20,818 bases of DNA from Methanobacteriota archaeon (GCA_023457135.1 JAEWMO010000086.1:1-20818), one strand, 5' to 3'; shown: positions 1-7,948, numbered from the stretch's first letter. Notes: generated by a model from the letters alone, not told the origin. Made by a program: numbers and translations.

Positions 1-254
1 GTCCACGACGTGGGTTGGGACCAGTTCTTTTCCGACCACAATGGTGGATTTTCCTGAGATTGAACAGGATTGGATGTTGCTTTGTGCGTATCCACGCCAG
101 AAGGTGTCTTGTCGGGGAACGAGTCTCCGGCAGTATCCATATTCAACGTAGTTGCATTCGATCCTGCGGCGCTCACGGCAGGAATGAACGCCGTGGTTAT
201 CATCAACACCGCCATGAGAAGAGGAAAGATTCTCTCCACTCGTTTTGTGTTCAT
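1..254 (-). CDS. Secreted protein, N-terminal part only (runs off left edge)
   Basis: About 84 residues are visible. The protein starts with a basic stretch (MNTKRVERIF) and a hydrophobic core (PLLMAVLMITTAFIPAVSA), which form a standard Sec signal peptide with likely cleavage after AVSA, about residue 28. The mature start is rich in Ser, Thr, Asn and Pro and is low-complexity, as in archaeal envelope proteins. The start is ATG at 252-254 with a strong Shine-Dalgarno AAAGGTGA at 261-268. The upstream region is long, with TATA-like boxes near 445-452 and 464-470. That implies a leader of about 170-190 nt, as also seen for the exported-protein genes at 15362 and 19379. Without the C-terminal part the function cannot be named. 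Confidence 0.75.
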   Translation of the reverse strand, partial: MNTKRVERIFPLLMAVLMITTAFIPAVSAAGSNATTLNMDTAGDSFPDKTPSGVDTHKATSNPVQSQENPPLWSEKNWSQPTSW

Positions 255-344
255 TGATAGTCACCTTTTGGCCGGGAAGTGCAACGGGCAGACCTTACGG
301 TATGCAGAGAATTCACACGTCCTGCCCCAGGCTGGCGGGACTGT

Positions 345-370
345 TCATTCGGCTATCGGATACCGAATGA
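345..370 (-). promoter_or_regulatory. Inverted repeat in the leader of the left secreted gene
   Basis: TCATTCGG (345-352) and CCGAATGA (363-370) are perfect 8-base arms. Inside them TATC (354-357) and GATA (359-362) can also pair. It lies about 90-115 nt upstream of the ATG, inside the predicted leader. It could be an RNA hairpin or a protein-binding palindrome. A second potential stem (CTGCCC at 322-327 with GGGCAG at 286-291) lies between it and the start codon. Confidence 0.4.
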
Positions 371-444
371 ACATCACCCGCTGTCCTCACGTTAACCTAA
401 TACAGGGCAGCTCACAAGGGTACCTGTGATGATCCGACCTGAAA

Positions 445-470
445 GTATATTTACCCGATAGAGTATATAA
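445..470 (-). promoter_or_regulatory. Candidate TATA boxes for the left secreted gene
   Basis: On the minus strand two TATA-like boxes occur: TTATATA at 464-470 and AAATATA at 446-452. Either would start transcription 170-190 nt before the ATG at 254. No experimental start is known, and the choice between the two is open. Confidence 0.35.
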
Positions 471-747
471 TTCAACCGAATTTGAAAAAACATATGAATG
501 TAGATTAAAAATGATTTCGTCAGAAATAATTGTAAAAATTATAGTTTTGTGCTGAATCCTCAATTAAAAAATCAAATCGTTTTTATAACAGTTGACATTC
601 CCGTACCACCCAGTCATTTCCAGGATATAACGATGAGACCATTCTAAAAGTATCCAGTTACTGAAGATTCACATGCATCGGCAAATTGCAGGATTCAACC
701 GCTGGTTAACTGAGGTTATCTTGAATAGTGCAAGAAAGGAGAGTTAG

Positions 748-900
748 GGGCCCCGTGGCAGGCCGGCAACAACAGCAACCTTGCTGGAGATACTTCTAGA
801 TGAGCGCTTCGAGATGCCGTCACCCCCTCAAGATGCCATGACTGAGATTTTGCCTGATACAGTTCAAAAATTACAGGACCCCTCTGGCATTAAAGGGTGA
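748..900 (+). pseudogene. Possible short relic ORF convergent with argB
   Basis: This frame is open for 50 codons between a TAG (745-747) and a TGA (898-900). It encodes protein-like text including LLEILLDERFEMP and ILPDTVQKLQDP. There is no good start codon with a Shine-Dalgarno in frame, and it overlaps the argB stop by 11 bases. I do not recognise the family. It may be the last piece of a lost gene or a chance reading frame. Confidence 0.15.
866..870 (-). terminator. Oligo-T terminator after argB
   Basis: On the minus strand the sequence reads TAATTTTTGAAC about 20 nt after the argB TAA. A short T-run without a required stem is the usual archaeal intrinsic termination signal. There is no gene on this strand for more than 600 bases beyond it, which fits the end of the arginine operon. 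Confidence 0.4.
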
Positions 901-1759
901 GCATCGTCCCGACGCCTTTGTCGGTAAAGAGCTCAAGGAGCAGGTTGTGTTCTTTGTTGCCGTTCACGACGTGGGCGCTCGTGACACCGTTCCTGACCGC
1001 CCGCATGCACCCGTCGAGCTTCGGGATCATTCCCCCGCTGATGATCCCTTCGGCGATCATGGTATCCGCCTCCGAGAGTGTCAGCCGGTGGTAGACCATC
1101 GTCCGGCCGGCATCCATCACGCCGTCGACGTCGGTGAGGTTGACCAGTTTGAATGCACCGAGAGCGATCGCGATCTCGGCCGCCGCCGTATCGGCGTTGA
1201 TGTTCAGGCTCCTGCCCTGCCGGTCGATGGCGATGGGGGCCACGACCGGGATGTAATTCTTGGCGAGGAGGCAGTGGAGCACCTCGGGGTCGACCTCCTC
1301 GATCTCGCCGACCTGGCCGAGGTCGACCTCCTCCTCGACCTCTCCCACCTTCACCCGCTGGGGCTCCATCTTCCGGGCGATGAGGAGGTTGCCGTCGTTG
1401 CCGGAGATCCCGACCGCACGGGTGCCGCAGTTGGCGATGAGGGAGACGATCCCGTCGTTGATCTTCCCCACCAGGACCATCTGGGCGATCTCGAGCGTCT
1501 CGGCGTCCGTAATGCGAAGCCCGCCGACGAACTTGGGCTCCTTGCCCATCGCCTGCATCTTCGCCGTGATCTCAGGGCCCCCGCCGTGGACCAGAACGAC
1601 CTTCATCCCCACGTAGCGGAGGAGGACGGCGTCGCGGATCACCGTCTCGAGGATGTTCTGGTCGACCATCGCGTGGCCGCCGAGCTTGATCACGATCGTC
1701 CTGCCGTAAAATTTCTGGATGTAGGGGAGTGCCTCCATCAGCACGTCTTCGCGTTTCAT
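890..1759 (-). CDS. argB: Acetylglutamate kinase (arginine biosynthesis)
   Basis: A 289-aa protein of normal family length. It phosphorylates N-acetyl-L-glutamate with ATP, the second step of the acetylated ornithine/arginine pathway, in the cytoplasm. Amino acid kinase motifs are clear: VIKLGGHAM with Lys25 near the N terminus, the glycine loop VLVHGGGPEI at about 55-64, and NLTDVDGVMDAG near the C-terminal nucleotide site. The frame is open far upstream, but that extension is only a shadow of argJ. The ATG at 1757-1759 shares bases with the argJ stop (ATGA), so the two are translationally coupled. It is the last gene of the operon argC - CBS protein - argJ - argB and is followed by a T-run. 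Confidence 0.96.
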   Translation of the reverse strand: MKREDVLMEALPYIQKFYGRTIVIKLGGHAMVDQNILETVIRDAVLLRYVGMKVVLVHGGGPEITAKMQAMGKEPKFVGGLRITDAETLEIAQMVLVGKINDGIVSLIANCGTRAVGISGNDGNLLIARKMEPQRVKVGEVEEEVDLGQVGEIEEVDPEVLHCLLAKNYIPVVAPIAIDRQGRSLNINADTAAAEIAIALGAFKLVNLTDVDGVMDAGRTMVYHRLTLSEADTMIAEGIISGGMIPKLDGCMRAVRNGVTSAHVVNGNKEHNLLLELFTDKGVGTMLTL

Positions 1760-2907
1760 GTCGTATACTTCCCGTTGATCTCTACGTACTTCTCGGTGAG
1801 GTCGCATCCCCACGCCGTCGCCGATCCATCGCCCGCGGAAAGATCGAGGTCGAAGGTGACGGTATTGCCGCGCATCGCGGCCTTTGCCTTTACAAGATCG
1901 GCGACGATCTCGCCGTTGAGAACGAGCGGCGTCCGCCCGGCGCCTTCGCCGACAGAGAGCGAGACCGCGTAGGGGTCGAACTCCACGCCGGCCCTCCCGG
2001 CGGCGGCGACCACCCGGCCCCAGTTCGGGTCTTCGCCGTAGATGGCGGTCTTGACGAGCGGGGAGGCGACGATCGTCCGCGCCACCTCTGCGGCGGCATC
2101 CTCGCCAGGGGCGCCGCGGACGGTGACCGTGAGGAGCTTCGTCGCGCCTTCGCCGTCGCGGGCGATCTGAATGGCGAGGTCGCGGCAGACGGCCTCGATG
2201 GCCTTCGCGAGTTCGTCGCGGTCGACCCGGCCCGCGGCGCCGGTCGCGGTGCAGAGGGCGACGTCGTTCGTGCTCGTGTCCCCGTCGACCACGACGCGGT
2301 TGAAGGACCGCCGGGTCGCCTGCCGGAGGATATCCCGGAGGACCGGTCCTTCGACCTCTGCGTCCGTGTAGAGGAACGCGAGCATCGTCCCCATGTTCGG
2401 GGCGATCATCCCGCTCCCCTTGGTGATCCCGCCGACGGCAAACGACTCCGTCTCGACGAGGGCGTGTTTCGGGAAGGTGTCGGTGGTCATGATCGCCTTC
2501 GCCGCCGCGTCCTCGGCGCCGGCGCTCCGGACAAGGAGCGGTGCGACCCGCCTGCACTGGTCCGTTATGAGCGGGAGGTCGAGGTAGCGCCCGATCACCC
2601 CGGTGCTCGCGACGCCGACCGCATCCGCATCAAGGCCGAGCGCGCCGGCAGCGATACCGCACATCTCCACCGCGTCGCGATATCCCCGCTCGCCGGTGTA
2701 GGCGTTTGCGCACCCGCTGTTTATGACGACGGCGTCGAGCGTGCCTCGCTCCATCCGCTCCATCATCACCTCGACCGGGGCCGCACGCATCTTGTTCGAC
2801 GTGAAGACCCCCGCCGCCGTCCCGCTCGCCCGGATCAGGGCGAGCCCGAACTTTCCTTCCTTGATACCCCAGGCACTGACGCCTTCAACACCACAGATAC
2901 TCTTCAT
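1756..2907 (-). CDS. argJ: Glutamate N-acetyltransferase / ornithine acetyltransferase
   Basis: A 383-aa ArgJ. It moves the acetyl group from N-acetylornithine to glutamate and so recycles acetate in the arginine pathway. Some members also use acetyl-CoA. The self-cleavage region is visible as TKGSGMIAPNMGTML (162-176), with Thr174 as the expected new N-terminal nucleophile. Most ArgJ proteins have Ala just before this Thr; here it is Gly. The motif VVINSGCANAYTG (60-72) is also typical. The start ATG (2905-2907) overlaps the stop of the CBS-domain gene, and its own stop overlaps the argB start. Whether it is mono- or bifunctional cannot be read from sequence alone, and no separate argA is seen in the window. 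Confidence 0.96.
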   Translation of the reverse strand: MKSICGVEGVSAWGIKEGKFGLALIRASGTAAGVFTSNKMRAAPVEVMMERMERGTLDAVVINSGCANAYTGERGYRDAVEMCGIAAGALGLDADAVGVASTGVIGRYLDLPLITDQCRRVAPLLVRSAGAEDAAAKAIMTTDTFPKHALVETESFAVGGITKGSGMIAPNMGTMLAFLYTDAEVEGPVLRDILRQATRRSFNRVVVDGDTSTNDVALCTATGAAGRVDRDELAKAIEAVCRDLAIQIARDGEGATKLLTVTVRGAPGEDAAAEVARTIVASPLVKTAIYGEDPNWGRVVAAAGRAGVEFDPYAVSLSVGEGAGRTPLVLNGEIVADLVKAKAAMRGNTVTFDLDLSAGDGSATAWGCDLTEKYVEINGKYTT

Positions 2908-3386
2908 GCTTCTTCTCCCACAGACGTTCCGATGCCCCGGACGATGTCGGCCCGGGTGACGATCCCGACCAGTCTTCCGTCGCGGAGCACCGGGAGGCGG
3001 GCGATTCCTTCATGCAGCATCTGGGACGCTGCGTCGACGATATCGGCATCCTCGTCGATGGCGACGACCGGGCTGCTCATCACGCGCCGCACCTCCATCT
3101 CCCCGATATCGGCGAGCGCCCGCTTCGTCTTCTCCCAGTTGATGAACTCCCGGACCGGGACCTCGATCACCTCGAGCGGCGAGGGGAGCCAGAGGTCGTC
3201 GGAGAGGTCGCCGGTATCGAGGAGCGAGAGGATATCGGTCTCGGTGACGATTCCCGCCACCCGGTCCCCGTCCATCACGGGGAGCCCGCCGATATGGTAC
3301 TTCCGGAGCAGTCCGGCCGCCTCGCGCACCGGCGAGTCGACCCGGACGGTCACGGGGTTCGGGGTCATGACATCCCTGACCTGCAT
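2904..3386 (-). CDS. CBS-domain-pair protein inside the arginine operon
   Basis: A 160-aa protein made almost entirely of two CBS domains: about 1-56 (MQVRDVMTPNPVTV to IVTETDILSLL) and about 97-153 (VRRVMSSPVVAI to IVTRADIVRGI), joined by a short linker. Stand-alone CBS pairs usually bind adenosyl ligands such as AMP, ATP or SAM and act as sensors. No catalytic domain is attached. The frame continues upstream into argC, but the ATG at 3384-3386 is chosen because it starts the first CBS domain exactly and has GAGGTG at 3394-3399. It begins 10 nt after the argC stop, and its TGA overlaps the argJ ATG. A role in sensing energy or product level for arginine synthesis is inference from position. 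Confidence 0.88.
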   Translation of the reverse strand: MQVRDVMTPNPVTVRVDSPVREAAGLLRKYHIGGLPVMDGDRVAGIVTETDILSLLDTGDLSDDLWLPSPLEVIEVPVREFINWEKTKRALADIGEMEVRRVMSSPVVAIDEDADIVDAASQMLHEGIARLPVLRDGRLVGIVTRADIVRGIGTSVGEEA

Positions 3387-3396
3387 CGCCGCCACC

Positions 3397-4383
3397 TCAG
3401 GGGAGCATCCCGGCCAGGCGCAGACCGGCATCCTCTGCAAACCCGCACATCAGGTTCATGTTCTGGATCGCCTGGCCGCTCGCGCCCTTGACCAGGTTGT
3501 CGATCGCCGAGACCGCGACGACCCGGTCGCCCTCGCTTTCGACCGCAACGTCGCAGAAGTTCGTTCCGCGGACGGCAGCGAGCGTGGGCTTCTGGTAGCG
3601 GACGAAGAACTCGTTCTCGTAGAACTTCTTGTAGAGCGCCTCGACCTCCTTCTGCTCCATAGGCTCGTTGAGGAGGATGTGGGCCGTCGTGAGGATCCCG
3701 CGGTTCACCGGGAGGAGGTGCGGGGTGAAGTAGCACCGGGCGCTCGAACCGAGCCGGGCGGCCTCCTGCTTCATCTCCGCGAGGTGGCGGTGGGTCGTCC
3801 ACTTGTAGGCGCTGAAGTTGTCGCCGACGTTCGGATAGTGGGTGGTCGCCGAGGGCGTGTTCCCCGCCCCGGAGACCCCGGTCTTTGAGTCGTAGATGAT
3901 GGTGTGGGCGTATGTTGCGAGCGGGGCCGCGGCAAGCGTCGCTCCCGTCGGGAAACAGCCGGGGTTCGCGACGAACGAGGCTTTCCTGACCTCGTCGCGG
4001 TGGAGTTCGGGCAGGCCGTAGGGGGCCTCGAAGTAGGCCTCATGGGTCACGCCGTAGGTCTTTTCGTAGACGTCCTTTGCGAGCCGGTAATCGGCCGAGA
4101 GGTCGACGGTCTTGATCCCCCGCTCTGCAAGCGTCCCGGCCACCTTCATCGCCGCCGTGTGGGGCACGGCGAGGAAGACGAAGTCGGCGTCGATATCGCC
4201 GGCCTCGGTGTTCCGGAAGACGAGGTCGGTCAGTCCCCGGAGGTGGGGATGGACCGAGGCGACGGGGGTGCCGTCCAGCTTCCGGGATGTCGCCGCGACG
4301 ACATCTGCGGACGGGTGCTGCAGCAGGAGCCGCATCAACTCGCCGCCGGTGTATCCGGATGCACCGATAATCGCAATTTCCAT
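3397..4383 (-). CDS. argC: N-acetyl-gamma-glutamyl-phosphate reductase
   Basis: A 328-aa protein of typical ArgC length. It reduces N-acetylglutamyl phosphate with NADPH to the semialdehyde, the third step of ornithine synthesis. It begins with the Rossmann motif EIAIIGASGYTGGEL and carries the catalytic cysteine in FVANPGCFPTGA (Cys143). The segment PHLLPVNRGI is a family hallmark. It is the first arginine gene of the cluster on this strand and is followed after 10 nt by the CBS gene. A TATA-like box lies at 4399-4407, so the operon may have its own promoter. However, the upstream ADP-ribosylglycohydrolase-type gene ends only 26 nt before it, so read-through is also possible. Confidence 0.96.
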   Translation of the reverse strand: MEIAIIGASGYTGGELMRLLLQHPSADVVAATSRKLDGTPVASVHPHLRGLTDLVFRNTEAGDIDADFVFLAVPHTAAMKVAGTLAERGIKTVDLSADYRLAKDVYEKTYGVTHEAYFEAPYGLPELHRDEVRKASFVANPGCFPTGATLAAAPLATYAHTIIYDSKTGVSGAGNTPSATTHYPNVGDNFSAYKWTTHRHLAEMKQEAARLGSSARCYFTPHLLPVNRGILTTAHILLNEPMEQKEVEALYKKFYENEFFVRYQKPTLAAVRGTNFCDVAVESEGDRVVAVSAIDNLVKGASGQAIQNMNLMCGFAEDAGLRLAGMLP

Positions 4384-4398
4384 AAGAAAGAGGTGTCG

Positions 4399-4407
4399 TT
4401 TATAGAA
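4399..4407 (-). promoter_or_regulatory. Candidate TATA box for the argC operon
   Basis: The minus strand reads TTCTATAAA about 20 nt before the argC ATG, overlapping the end of the upstream gene. If used, the transcript would be nearly leaderless. The spacing is a little short for an archaeal TATA box, and CTTAAG a few bases further up is an alternative. Confidence 0.35.
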
Positions 4408-4409
4408 TC

Positions 4410-5315
4410 TTAAGGCTTTGTGGTGGAGCGCTCATACAGGCGGGCGGCCGTCGCCTCGATCTCCTCCCGTCCTTCGAGACCTTTGAGGAGATCCTGCGGG
4501 AGGGCGGATTTCCCGTAGACGGCACCCGCGTATGCTCCGCAGATGAGCGCGATGGTATCGGTGTTCCCCCCGACGTGCGCCGCGGTGGAGATCAACGTCG
4601 TTATGTCCCGTATCCGGCGGATCAGGAAGAACGCGAGCGGGACGGTCTGGTAGACCGTGACGTCGTTTCCTATCACCGAGAGAGCGCTCTCGAGACTGAT
4701 TCCCTCGTCTGCGAGGTGGAGAGCGGCGCGGATCTTGTTGCCGAGGGCGACATCCTCAAAGCAGGCATGCTTCTCGGCGAGGGAGAGGGCGTCGGAGCGG
4801 CCGCGGACGGCGTAGTGGACGAGCATCGCGACGGTGACCGCCCCCGCGTGCGCCGCAGGGTGGGTGTGGGTGACGCTGCAGGCCTGGACCACCCGCTCGG
4901 TGACGTCGACCGGCTCGGGGTAGAGGAGCCCGAAGGGGATGGCGATGCTGATGCAGCCGGCGGTGTTGGAGGCGACGCCGCAGAGCCTCTCGCTGGAGAG
5001 GAGAAGGTGCCGGCAGGCGGCGTCCACGGCCCCGTCGGGGAACCGGAGCTCCTCGTTCATGTACATCCGGGCAAGGGCGGCCGCGTATGCCTGCTCCGAG
5101 TAGGTGCCGTCGGCGAGCATCCCGGCCATAAGAAGCATCATCTGGGTGTCGTCGGTGAACTGGCCGGGTTTCAGCCCGGCGTTCGGGTGACCCCGCCACG
5201 CCCGGCGGTATCCCTCGTGGAGGCGCTGGAGGTCGGGCGGGGTGCTCTCCCGCGCCATGCCGAGCGCGTCGCCGACGGCGGCGCCGAGGAGACAGCCCTT
5301 GAACTGATCGAGCAT
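4410..5315 (-). CDS. ADP-ribosylglycohydrolase (DraG) family protein
   Basis: A 301-aa, all-helical family member of about normal length. The family removes ADP-ribose from proteins or related metabolites using two metal ions. Motifs in order: GCLLGAAVGDALGM (7-20), FTDDTQMM (53-60) with the metal-binding Asp pair, SVTHTHPAAHAGA (147-159), and GGNTDTIALICGAYAGA (249-265) near the C terminus. The metal-site acids of the family appear present. The start at 5313-5315 begins directly with the conserved N-terminal helix; the Shine-Dalgarno is weak. It lies 26 nt upstream of argC on the same strand. The substrate cannot be told, and many family members act on free ADP-ribosyl compounds rather than nitrogenase reductase. 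Confidence 0.88.
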   Translation of the reverse strand: MLDQFKGCLLGAAVGDALGMARESTPPDLQRLHEGYRRAWRGHPNAGLKPGQFTDDTQMMLLMAGMLADGTYSEQAYAAALARMYMNEELRFPDGAVDAACRHLLLSSERLCGVASNTAGCISIAIPFGLLYPEPVDVTERVVQACSVTHTHPAAHAGAVTVAMLVHYAVRGRSDALSLAEKHACFEDVALGNKIRAALHLADEGISLESALSVIGNDVTVYQTVPLAFFLIRRIRDITTLISTAAHVGGNTDTIALICGAYAGAVYGKSALPQDLLKGLEGREEIEATAARLYERSTTKP

Positions 5316-5581
5316 TTAAGTAGTATCTCTCGTAAGGTTGCTCTTAAGGGTTGTTGTTCGCCAGCGGAGGGGCCGGGGGACGGGATCACGCGCAGCACAG
5401 GTATCCTGCCGGCATGCCGGGGGCGGCGGCGGTCGAGGAGAAGGATCGTGTCCGATCCGGCGTCTAGCCATCACGAAGAGCTGGCGCGCACCGGGGCCGG
5501 CAGGGCATGCAGGGGTAGCGGGGGAGAACCGTAAAGGGGTACCGGCGCCCACCTTCATGAACCAGACGGAGCGGCACTCTC

Positions 5582-6514
5582 ATGAACGGCGCGATCATGG
5601 ACTTCCTGATAGTTGCAGACCAGATCTTCATCCTGGTCCTCCTGATCGCCGCCGGCTACGTCGCCGTCGCGACGAAGATCGTCGACCCCCGGGCCACCCG
5701 GGGGCTCTCGGGGCTTCTGGTCAACATCACCATCCCGGCGCTGATCATCGCCTCGATGCAGGTGCCCTTCACCCCCGAACGCCTCGCCGGCGCCGAGACC
5801 CTGATTCTCGCAACCGGCACCCTCTACGTCTTCTCGTTCGGCCTCGCCTGGGCGGTCTCGAAGGCCATGCGGGTCCCGGCCGCGGAGGAGGGGGTCCTCC
5901 AGTTCGCGATCGTCTTCGGGAACGTCGGGTTCATGGGGTTCCCGGTCGCACTGACGCTCTTCGGACAGGAGTCCCTCTTCTACGTCGCGATCTTCAACCT
6001 CTTCTTCAATGTCCTGGTCTTCTCGGTCGGGATCGCGATGCTGACCGGGGGGCGGGGGAAGAGGTTCGACCCAAAACTGCTCGTAAACCCCGGGATCGCG
6101 GCCTCCGTCGTGGGATTCGCCCTCTTCCTCGGCTCCGTGGAGATCCCGTCGCCCTTCATCGACTCGATCGACCTCCTCGGCGGGGTGACAACGCCGCTTG
6201 CCATGATCATCGTCGGGGCGATGCTCGCGACCTTCCCGGCCCGGGAGATGGTCGGGAACTGGCGGATCTGGGTCGCGAGCGCCATCCTCCTCCTCGGGAT
6301 CCCGGCGGCCTACTGCTACCTCCTCGCCCCGGTCTTTCCCGACCCCTACATCAACGGGATCATGATCACGATGGCCGCGATGCCCGCCGCGGCGAACACC
6401 GTCATCTTCGCGGAGCAGTACGGCGCCGACTCCCGGCTTGCCTCGCAGATCGTCTTCGTCTCGACGATCGGGTCGCTCATTACGATCCCGCTCGTCACGA
6501 CGGTGCTGCTGTAG
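5582..6514 (+). CDS. AEC family transporter (auxin efflux carrier-like permease)
   Basis: A 310-aa integral membrane protein with about ten hydrophobic segments in two halves, as in the AEC family. Typical pieces include the N-terminal half LSGLLVNITIPALIIASM, the loop FGNVGFMGFPVALTLFG, and the C-terminal GVTTPLAMIIVGAMLA and AAMPAAANTVIFAEQYG. Family members move carboxylates such as malate, or amino-acid-like solutes, across the cytoplasmic membrane; the substrate here is unknown. The ATG at 5582 has GGAG about 11 nt upstream. ATG at 5597 (MDFLIVADQ) is an alternative start. It is a single gene, convergent with the small membrane gene that ends 15 nt away. Confidence 0.9.
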   Translation: MNGAIMDFLIVADQIFILVLLIAAGYVAVATKIVDPRATRGLSGLLVNITIPALIIASMQVPFTPERLAGAETLILATGTLYVFSFGLAWAVSKAMRVPAAEEGVLQFAIVFGNVGFMGFPVALTLFGQESLFYVAIFNLFFNVLVFSVGIAMLTGGRGKRFDPKLLVNPGIAASVVGFALFLGSVEIPSPFIDSIDLLGGVTTPLAMIIVGAMLATFPAREMVGNWRIWVASAILLLGIPAAYCYLLAPVFPDPYINGIMITMAAMPAAANTVIFAEQYGADSRLASQIVFVSTIGSLITIPLVTTVLL

Positions 6515-6529
6515 GGCAGTACCGGATCC

Positions 6530-6868
6530 TCACCGGTTCCCCGGGTCGTTCAGGCGCCGCTCGATCTCTTCGACGGCCTGCTCCATTGAGACCATCGATT
6601 CCTCCAGGTCCGCCACGCCGGCGGTGATCGCCGCTGAGAGCAACCGGACCTGATGAAGCATCTCAGCGGCGATCAGGATCAGCACCACCAGTGCGGCGAT
6701 GAGGATCATCAAGACCCACTGGTAGGTGAGCGCCGCATACAGGCCGCCCATAATACCACAGAGCATCAATACGACGAGATATCTGCGGCCCACCGGGATC
6801 ACCTCACGACCGATAGGAACGGCCTGGTCCGGGCAGCTCCTGCTCCCTCCGGATTCATAGTCACTCAT
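6530..6868 (-). CDS. Small membrane protein with two TM helices and a coiled-coil tail
   Basis: A 112-aa protein. It has a polar N terminus, two adjacent transmembrane segments (about 28-50, RYLVVLMLCGIMGGLYAAL, and 52-71, VLMILIAALVVLILIAAEML), and a C-terminal acidic, heptad-like helix (about 75-107, with VADLEESMVSMEQAVEEIE). I do not recognise a family. The shape suggests a membrane-anchored oligomer or scaffold. The ATG at 6866-6868 is preceded by GGAAGGG. Its promoter at 6952-6988 shares a core with the promoters of the genes at 15362 and 19379, and a perfect hairpin lies at the start of its leader (6921-6942). Confidence 0.75.
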   Translation of the reverse strand: MSDYESGGSRSCPDQAVPIGREVIPVGRRYLVVLMLCGIMGGLYAALTYQWVLMILIAALVVLILIAAEMLHQVRLLSAAITAGVADLEESMVSMEQAVEEIERRLNDPGNR

Positions 6869-7084
6869 CCCTTCCGGATGCCGGCAGTTCGCCTGCTCTG
6901 TCCATCCTGTTCACCAGACCCCGGCACATCCCCGGGTGCCGGCATATACGGGTGAGGAGTCAACGTTCTCCTATAAACCTTTTCTGTGACGCCCGTCGAG
7001 CAATCACGACCCTAATTCAGAACCATGGAGAGAGCGTGCCCCATAGAGGGAGGGAACGCGGGTCCTGCGGAGAGATGCCCCGTC
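6869..7084. other. Intergenic region with promoter and leader of the small membrane gene
   Basis: This stretch holds the leader of the gene starting at 6868, including an inverted repeat CCGGCAC (6921-6927) / GTGCCGG (6936-6942). It also holds the shared BRE/TATA block at 6952-6988 and the short 3' region of the UbiA gene. No ORF of note is seen. Confidence 0.5.
6952..6988 (-). promoter_or_regulatory. Promoter copy A (BRE/TATA with AACGTTGA motif)
   Basis: On the minus strand the order is CACAGAAAAGG (BRE-like), TTTATAG (TATA), GAGAACGTTGA, then CTCCTCAC. The same order and most bases recur at 15523-15559 and 19534-19570. The TATA box is about 107 nt before the ATG at 6868, giving a leader of about 80 nt. 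AACGTT between TATA and start is palindromic and could be an operator. Confidence 0.55.
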
Positions 7085-7948
7085 CTACCACACCGCTGTC
7101 CGGAGGGCTGCAAGGAGAAAGACCAGCCCTCCAAGCCCGGTGTTGATGTAGGGGAGGTACCAGTAGACCCGGTCGATGGAGAGGCTCTCCCGGAGGAGGA
7201 GGGCAAGGGGGATGGCCGGATAGACCAGGACGAGGAGGCTCAAGGGGTTAAAGCCGGCAAGCCAGATGACGAGGCCGGCAAACCCCGACCAGAACCCCAG
7301 GCAGAGGAGGAGCGAGCGGCGTTCCCGGAGGACGACGGCCGTGGTCCTCATCCCCGCGGCCGCGTCCCATCCGATATCGGGGATCGCGGAGAAGAGGTGC
7401 ATCGCGGCGATGTGGAGGTAGCCGGCAAGGAGGAGGGCAGGCGGCGGGAGGGTACCGCTCGCAAGGTAGTAGCCGAGGATTCCTGGCATCACGTAGAGCA
7501 TGTTCGAGGAGAAGTCGAGGAACGGCACCTCCTTGAACCGGAGGGGCGGGGCGCTGTAGAAGTAGGAGAGGAAGAGGAAAAAGAGGAGAAGCGCCTTCCC
7601 GACAGTATCGAGCGCAGCGAGGAGCACGAGGCTGATTGCGGCCGCAACCCCGAGGAGGAGGAGGAGGTCCCGGCCGTCCGCCTCGTCCATCCGGTACTCC
7701 TTCACGTCCTTCCTGGGGTTGAACCGGTCGGTCTCCTGGTCCCACCAGTCGTTCACCCCGTAGATCAGGACGTTTGCCGGGACGAAGAAGTAGAGCAGGA
7801 ACAGGACATAGTCCGGATCGAAGAACGCTGTCCACGAGTCCATCCCGAGGGCGTATCCCACCACGTAGGTCCCGCCGGTGTAGATCCAGAATCGGAACCG
7901 CGAGACCCGCCAGGCAATTGAGAGGAGCCGGGGAGCCACGGGGGTCAC
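7085..7948 (-). CDS. UbiA-family prenyltransferase, probable lycopene elongase
   Basis: A 287-aa integral membrane protein with about 8-9 helices. The first Asp-rich motif is NDWWDQETDRFNP (Asn66, Asp67, Asp70, Asp74). The signature YSAPPLRFKE follows at about 131-140, and the second Asp motif is DIGWD (191-195). These bind the Mg-prenyl diphosphate. The frame extends further upstream, but GTG at 7946-7948 is chosen because it overlaps the phytoene synthase TGA (GTGA). In haloarchaea a UbiA enzyme of this type (LyeJ) adds C5 units to lycopene on the way to bacterioruberin. The same context here makes that the best guess, with other prenyl acceptors possible. It is the last gene of the unit. 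Confidence 0.88.
   Translation of the reverse strand: MTPVAPRLLSIAWRVSRFRFWIYTGGTYVVGYALGMDSWTAFFDPDYVLFLLYFFVPANVLIYGVNDWWDQETDRFNPRKDVKEYRMDEADGRDLLLLLGVAAAISLVLLAALDTVGKALLLFFLFLSYFYSAPPLRFKEVPFLDFSSNMLYVMPGILGYYLASGTLPPPALLLAGYLHIAAMHLFSAIPDIGWDAAAGMRTTAVVLRERRSLLLCLGFWSGFAGLVIWLAGFNPLSLLVLVYPAIPLALLLRESLSIDRVYWYLPYINTGLGGLVFLLAALRTAVW

Larger units (their letters stand above)
255..889. other. Intergenic region: promoter and leader of the left secreted gene, AT-rich spacer, argB terminator
   Basis: There is no convincing complete gene here. Positions 255-470 hold the leader and promoter of the minus-strand secreted gene. Positions 430-660 are strikingly AT-rich compared with the GC-rich genes around them. 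A minus-strand T-run (AAAAA on plus at 866-870) lies about 20 nt past the argB stop and fits an archaeal oligo-U terminator. A 50-codon plus-strand open stretch at 748-900 is listed separately as a possible relic. Confidence 0.5.

Noticed and set aside
1760..2557. N-terminal extension of argB to a 555-codon frame
   Set aside because: The extension is argJ read in another frame; the true argB start overlaps the argJ stop.
1729..3888. 719-codon plus-strand open frame
   Set aside because: It lies antisense to argB, argJ, CBS and argC and has an Arg/Asp/Gly-rich composition typical of shadow frames in GC-rich DNA.
5409..5420. Palindrome CCGGCATGCCGG in the gap between divergent genes
   Set aside because: GC-rich palindromes of this length are expected by chance here, and no second copy was found to support an operator.
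6521..6537. ACCGG/CCGGT inverted repeat between convergent genes
   Set aside because: Only 5-bp arms and no T-run on either side; too weak to call a terminator.
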